Assembly (NCBI GenBank): GCA_020851235.1
Contig: JADZDD010000001.1
Coordinates: 118,619 to 178,476 of the forward strand
DNA from: Burkholderiales bacterium
GTDB lineage: Bacteria; Pseudomonadota; Gammaproteobacteria; Burkholderiales; Casimicrobiaceae
Direction of reading: 5' to 3'
Length of the DNA: 59,858 nt
In this document: positions 59,293 through 59,858 of the stretch, in pieces
Numbering within the stretch: the stretch's first letter is position 1
Layout: the number at the start of each line of letters is the position of its first letter
Program-made: the position numbers and the translations under genes
The notes under the pieces: generated by a model
What the model was told of the DNA's origin: nothing
Seen by the model: only the letters and a program-made list of their open reading frames with translations
Databases searched by the model: none

Positions 59293-59817
59293 TCAGGGAC
59301 GCGGCTCGACGGGCGCGGGGGCGGTCATCGCCGCGGAACGCAGGTACGGCGCGCCGCCCTGGAGGGCGAGCGGCGAGTATTCCTGGTGGGCGAGGAGGTA
59401 CTCGTTGGGCAGGTCCGCGGCGGGAGAGCGGATCGCCCCCGCGCGCACCGTCGCGACGTCCCGCGCCTTGGCCATGCCGTTCGGCGGGACGTCGACCATC
59501 GACATGGCGGTCCAGCCCACCACGGTGACGGCGGCCAGCGTCGCTGCAATGGCCCAGGCGAAGGTCGCCGGGGGCGTTGCCGTGCGGACGCGCTGCGGTG
59601 CGAGGACGGTGGGCTCGGCCGCGAGCGCCGTGTGCAGGCGCGACAGGAAGGCGTCACCCCCTCCCGCGGCGACGCCGGTACCGCGCAGGTGATCCCCGAT
59701 CACGTGGTAGCACCGCCACGTCGCGCGCGCCTCGGCCGACCCCAGCTGCGCGCAGCAAGCGTCGAACTCGGCAGCGTCGAGCTCGCCGTCCATCAGCCGG
59801 GAAATCTTCTCGTTCAT
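59293..59817 (-). CDS. rseA: Anti-sigma-E factor RseA
   Basis: A 174-residue inner-membrane anti-sigma factor. The N-terminal domain starts MNEKISRLMDGELDAAEFDACC and has the typical WRCYHVIGDHLRG segment that binds sigma-E. A single membrane helix lies at about 88-106, followed by a periplasmic tail. The start is ATG 59817: its A is the last base of the rpoE stop (TGATG) and GGAG lies 6 bases upstream. The ATG at 59823 is too close to the GGAG. RpoE is held inactive until RseA is cleaved by DegS and RseP. Confidence 0.92.
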   Translation of the reverse strand: MNEKISRLMDGELDAAEFDACCAQLGSAEARATWRCYHVIGDHLRGTGVAAGGGDAFLSRLHTALAAEPTVLAPQRVRTATPPATFAWAIAATLAAVTVVGWTAMSMVDVPPNGMAKARDVATVRAGAIRSPAADLPNEYLLAHQEYSPLALQGGAPYLRSAAMTAPAPVEPRP

Positions 59818-59858
59818 CACCATCTCCGATTCGAATCGGTGCCAAGCTGCGGTCGCAG
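59817..59858 (-). CDS. rpoE: RNA polymerase sigma-E factor, C-terminal fragment (cut by window edge)
   Basis: Only the last 13 residues are present: LRPQLGTDSNRRW, then TGA. This matches the RPLL...RRW ending of betaproteobacterial RpoE proteins. The stop overlaps the rseA start by one base (TGATG), the usual arrangement. The call rests on the short tail and strong context. Confidence 0.72.
   Translation of the reverse strand: MRPQLGTDSNRRW

Overview
The window is about 59.9 kb of very GC-rich, densely coded bacterial chromosome. Gene content and order point to a betaproteobacterium, probably Burkholderiales-like: smc-zipA-ligA-galU at the left edge and rpoE-rseA-rseB-degQ-lepA-lepB-rnc-era-recO-pdxJ-nagZ at the right edge are typical betaproteobacterial neighbourhoods. 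I see no insertion sequence, prophage, CRISPR array or rRNA operon, and one tRNA gene (Thr, CGT). No gene-free stretch exceeds about 215 bases. The largest gaps are the divergent promoter regions at 8804-9015 and 39444-39658. Both window ends cut genes: the first 18 codons of galU on the left and the last 13 codons of rpoE on the right.

Left part (1-27.4 kb). Smc, ZipA, LigA and GalU run leftwards. Next come an M20 amidohydrolase with a small lipoprotein, transcribed divergently from a patatin that carries its own outer-membrane barrel (type Vd secretion). An oligopeptide/dipeptide ABC transporter (dppBCDFA order) follows directly behind rlmB. Two overlapping MarC-family membrane proteins and tRNA-Thr read rightwards. 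A leftward block then holds gluconokinase, a cystathionine beta-lyase-like enzyme, a 1172-residue fused flavoprotein with Fe-S cysteine motifs, a DUF47 protein, a Pit phosphate transporter and a small uracil-DNA-glycosylase-like protein.

Middle part (27.5-45 kb) contains two catabolic gene sets. The first (27515-32390) is a glutamine-synthetase-like ligase, an iron alcohol dehydrogenase, a class-I glutamine-amidotransferase-type gamma-glutamyl hydrolase and an aldehyde dehydrogenase. Together they look like a route that masks an amino-alcohol as its gamma-glutamyl amide, oxidises alcohol to aldehyde to acid, and then releases the amino acid. The second (34331-43135) is a complete 2-aminoethylphosphonate pathway. 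It has a binding protein, ATPase and fused double permease for uptake, then PhnW (transaminase), PhnY (phosphonoacetaldehyde dehydrogenase) and PhnA (phosphonoacetate hydrolase), which yield acetate and phosphate, and a GntR-type regulator. The uptake and phnW genes diverge from regulator-phnA-phnY around a nested palindrome that overlaps a good sigma-70 -35 element. A Na/phosphate cotransporter with a PhoU-like tail follows phnY.

Right part (45-59.9 kb). An EamA transporter, a dimethylglycine-dehydrogenase-like FAD/GcvT protein and an IclR regulator run rightwards and meet nagZ convergently. The rest is the leftward sigma-E/envelope-stress, protein-export and RNA-processing cluster. acpS, normally found between pdxJ and nagZ, is absent there: those two genes overlap directly. 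Start codons were chosen from visible ribosome-binding sites, overlaps with the upstream stop, and family N-termini. All functions are inferred by reading sequence, without database searches.
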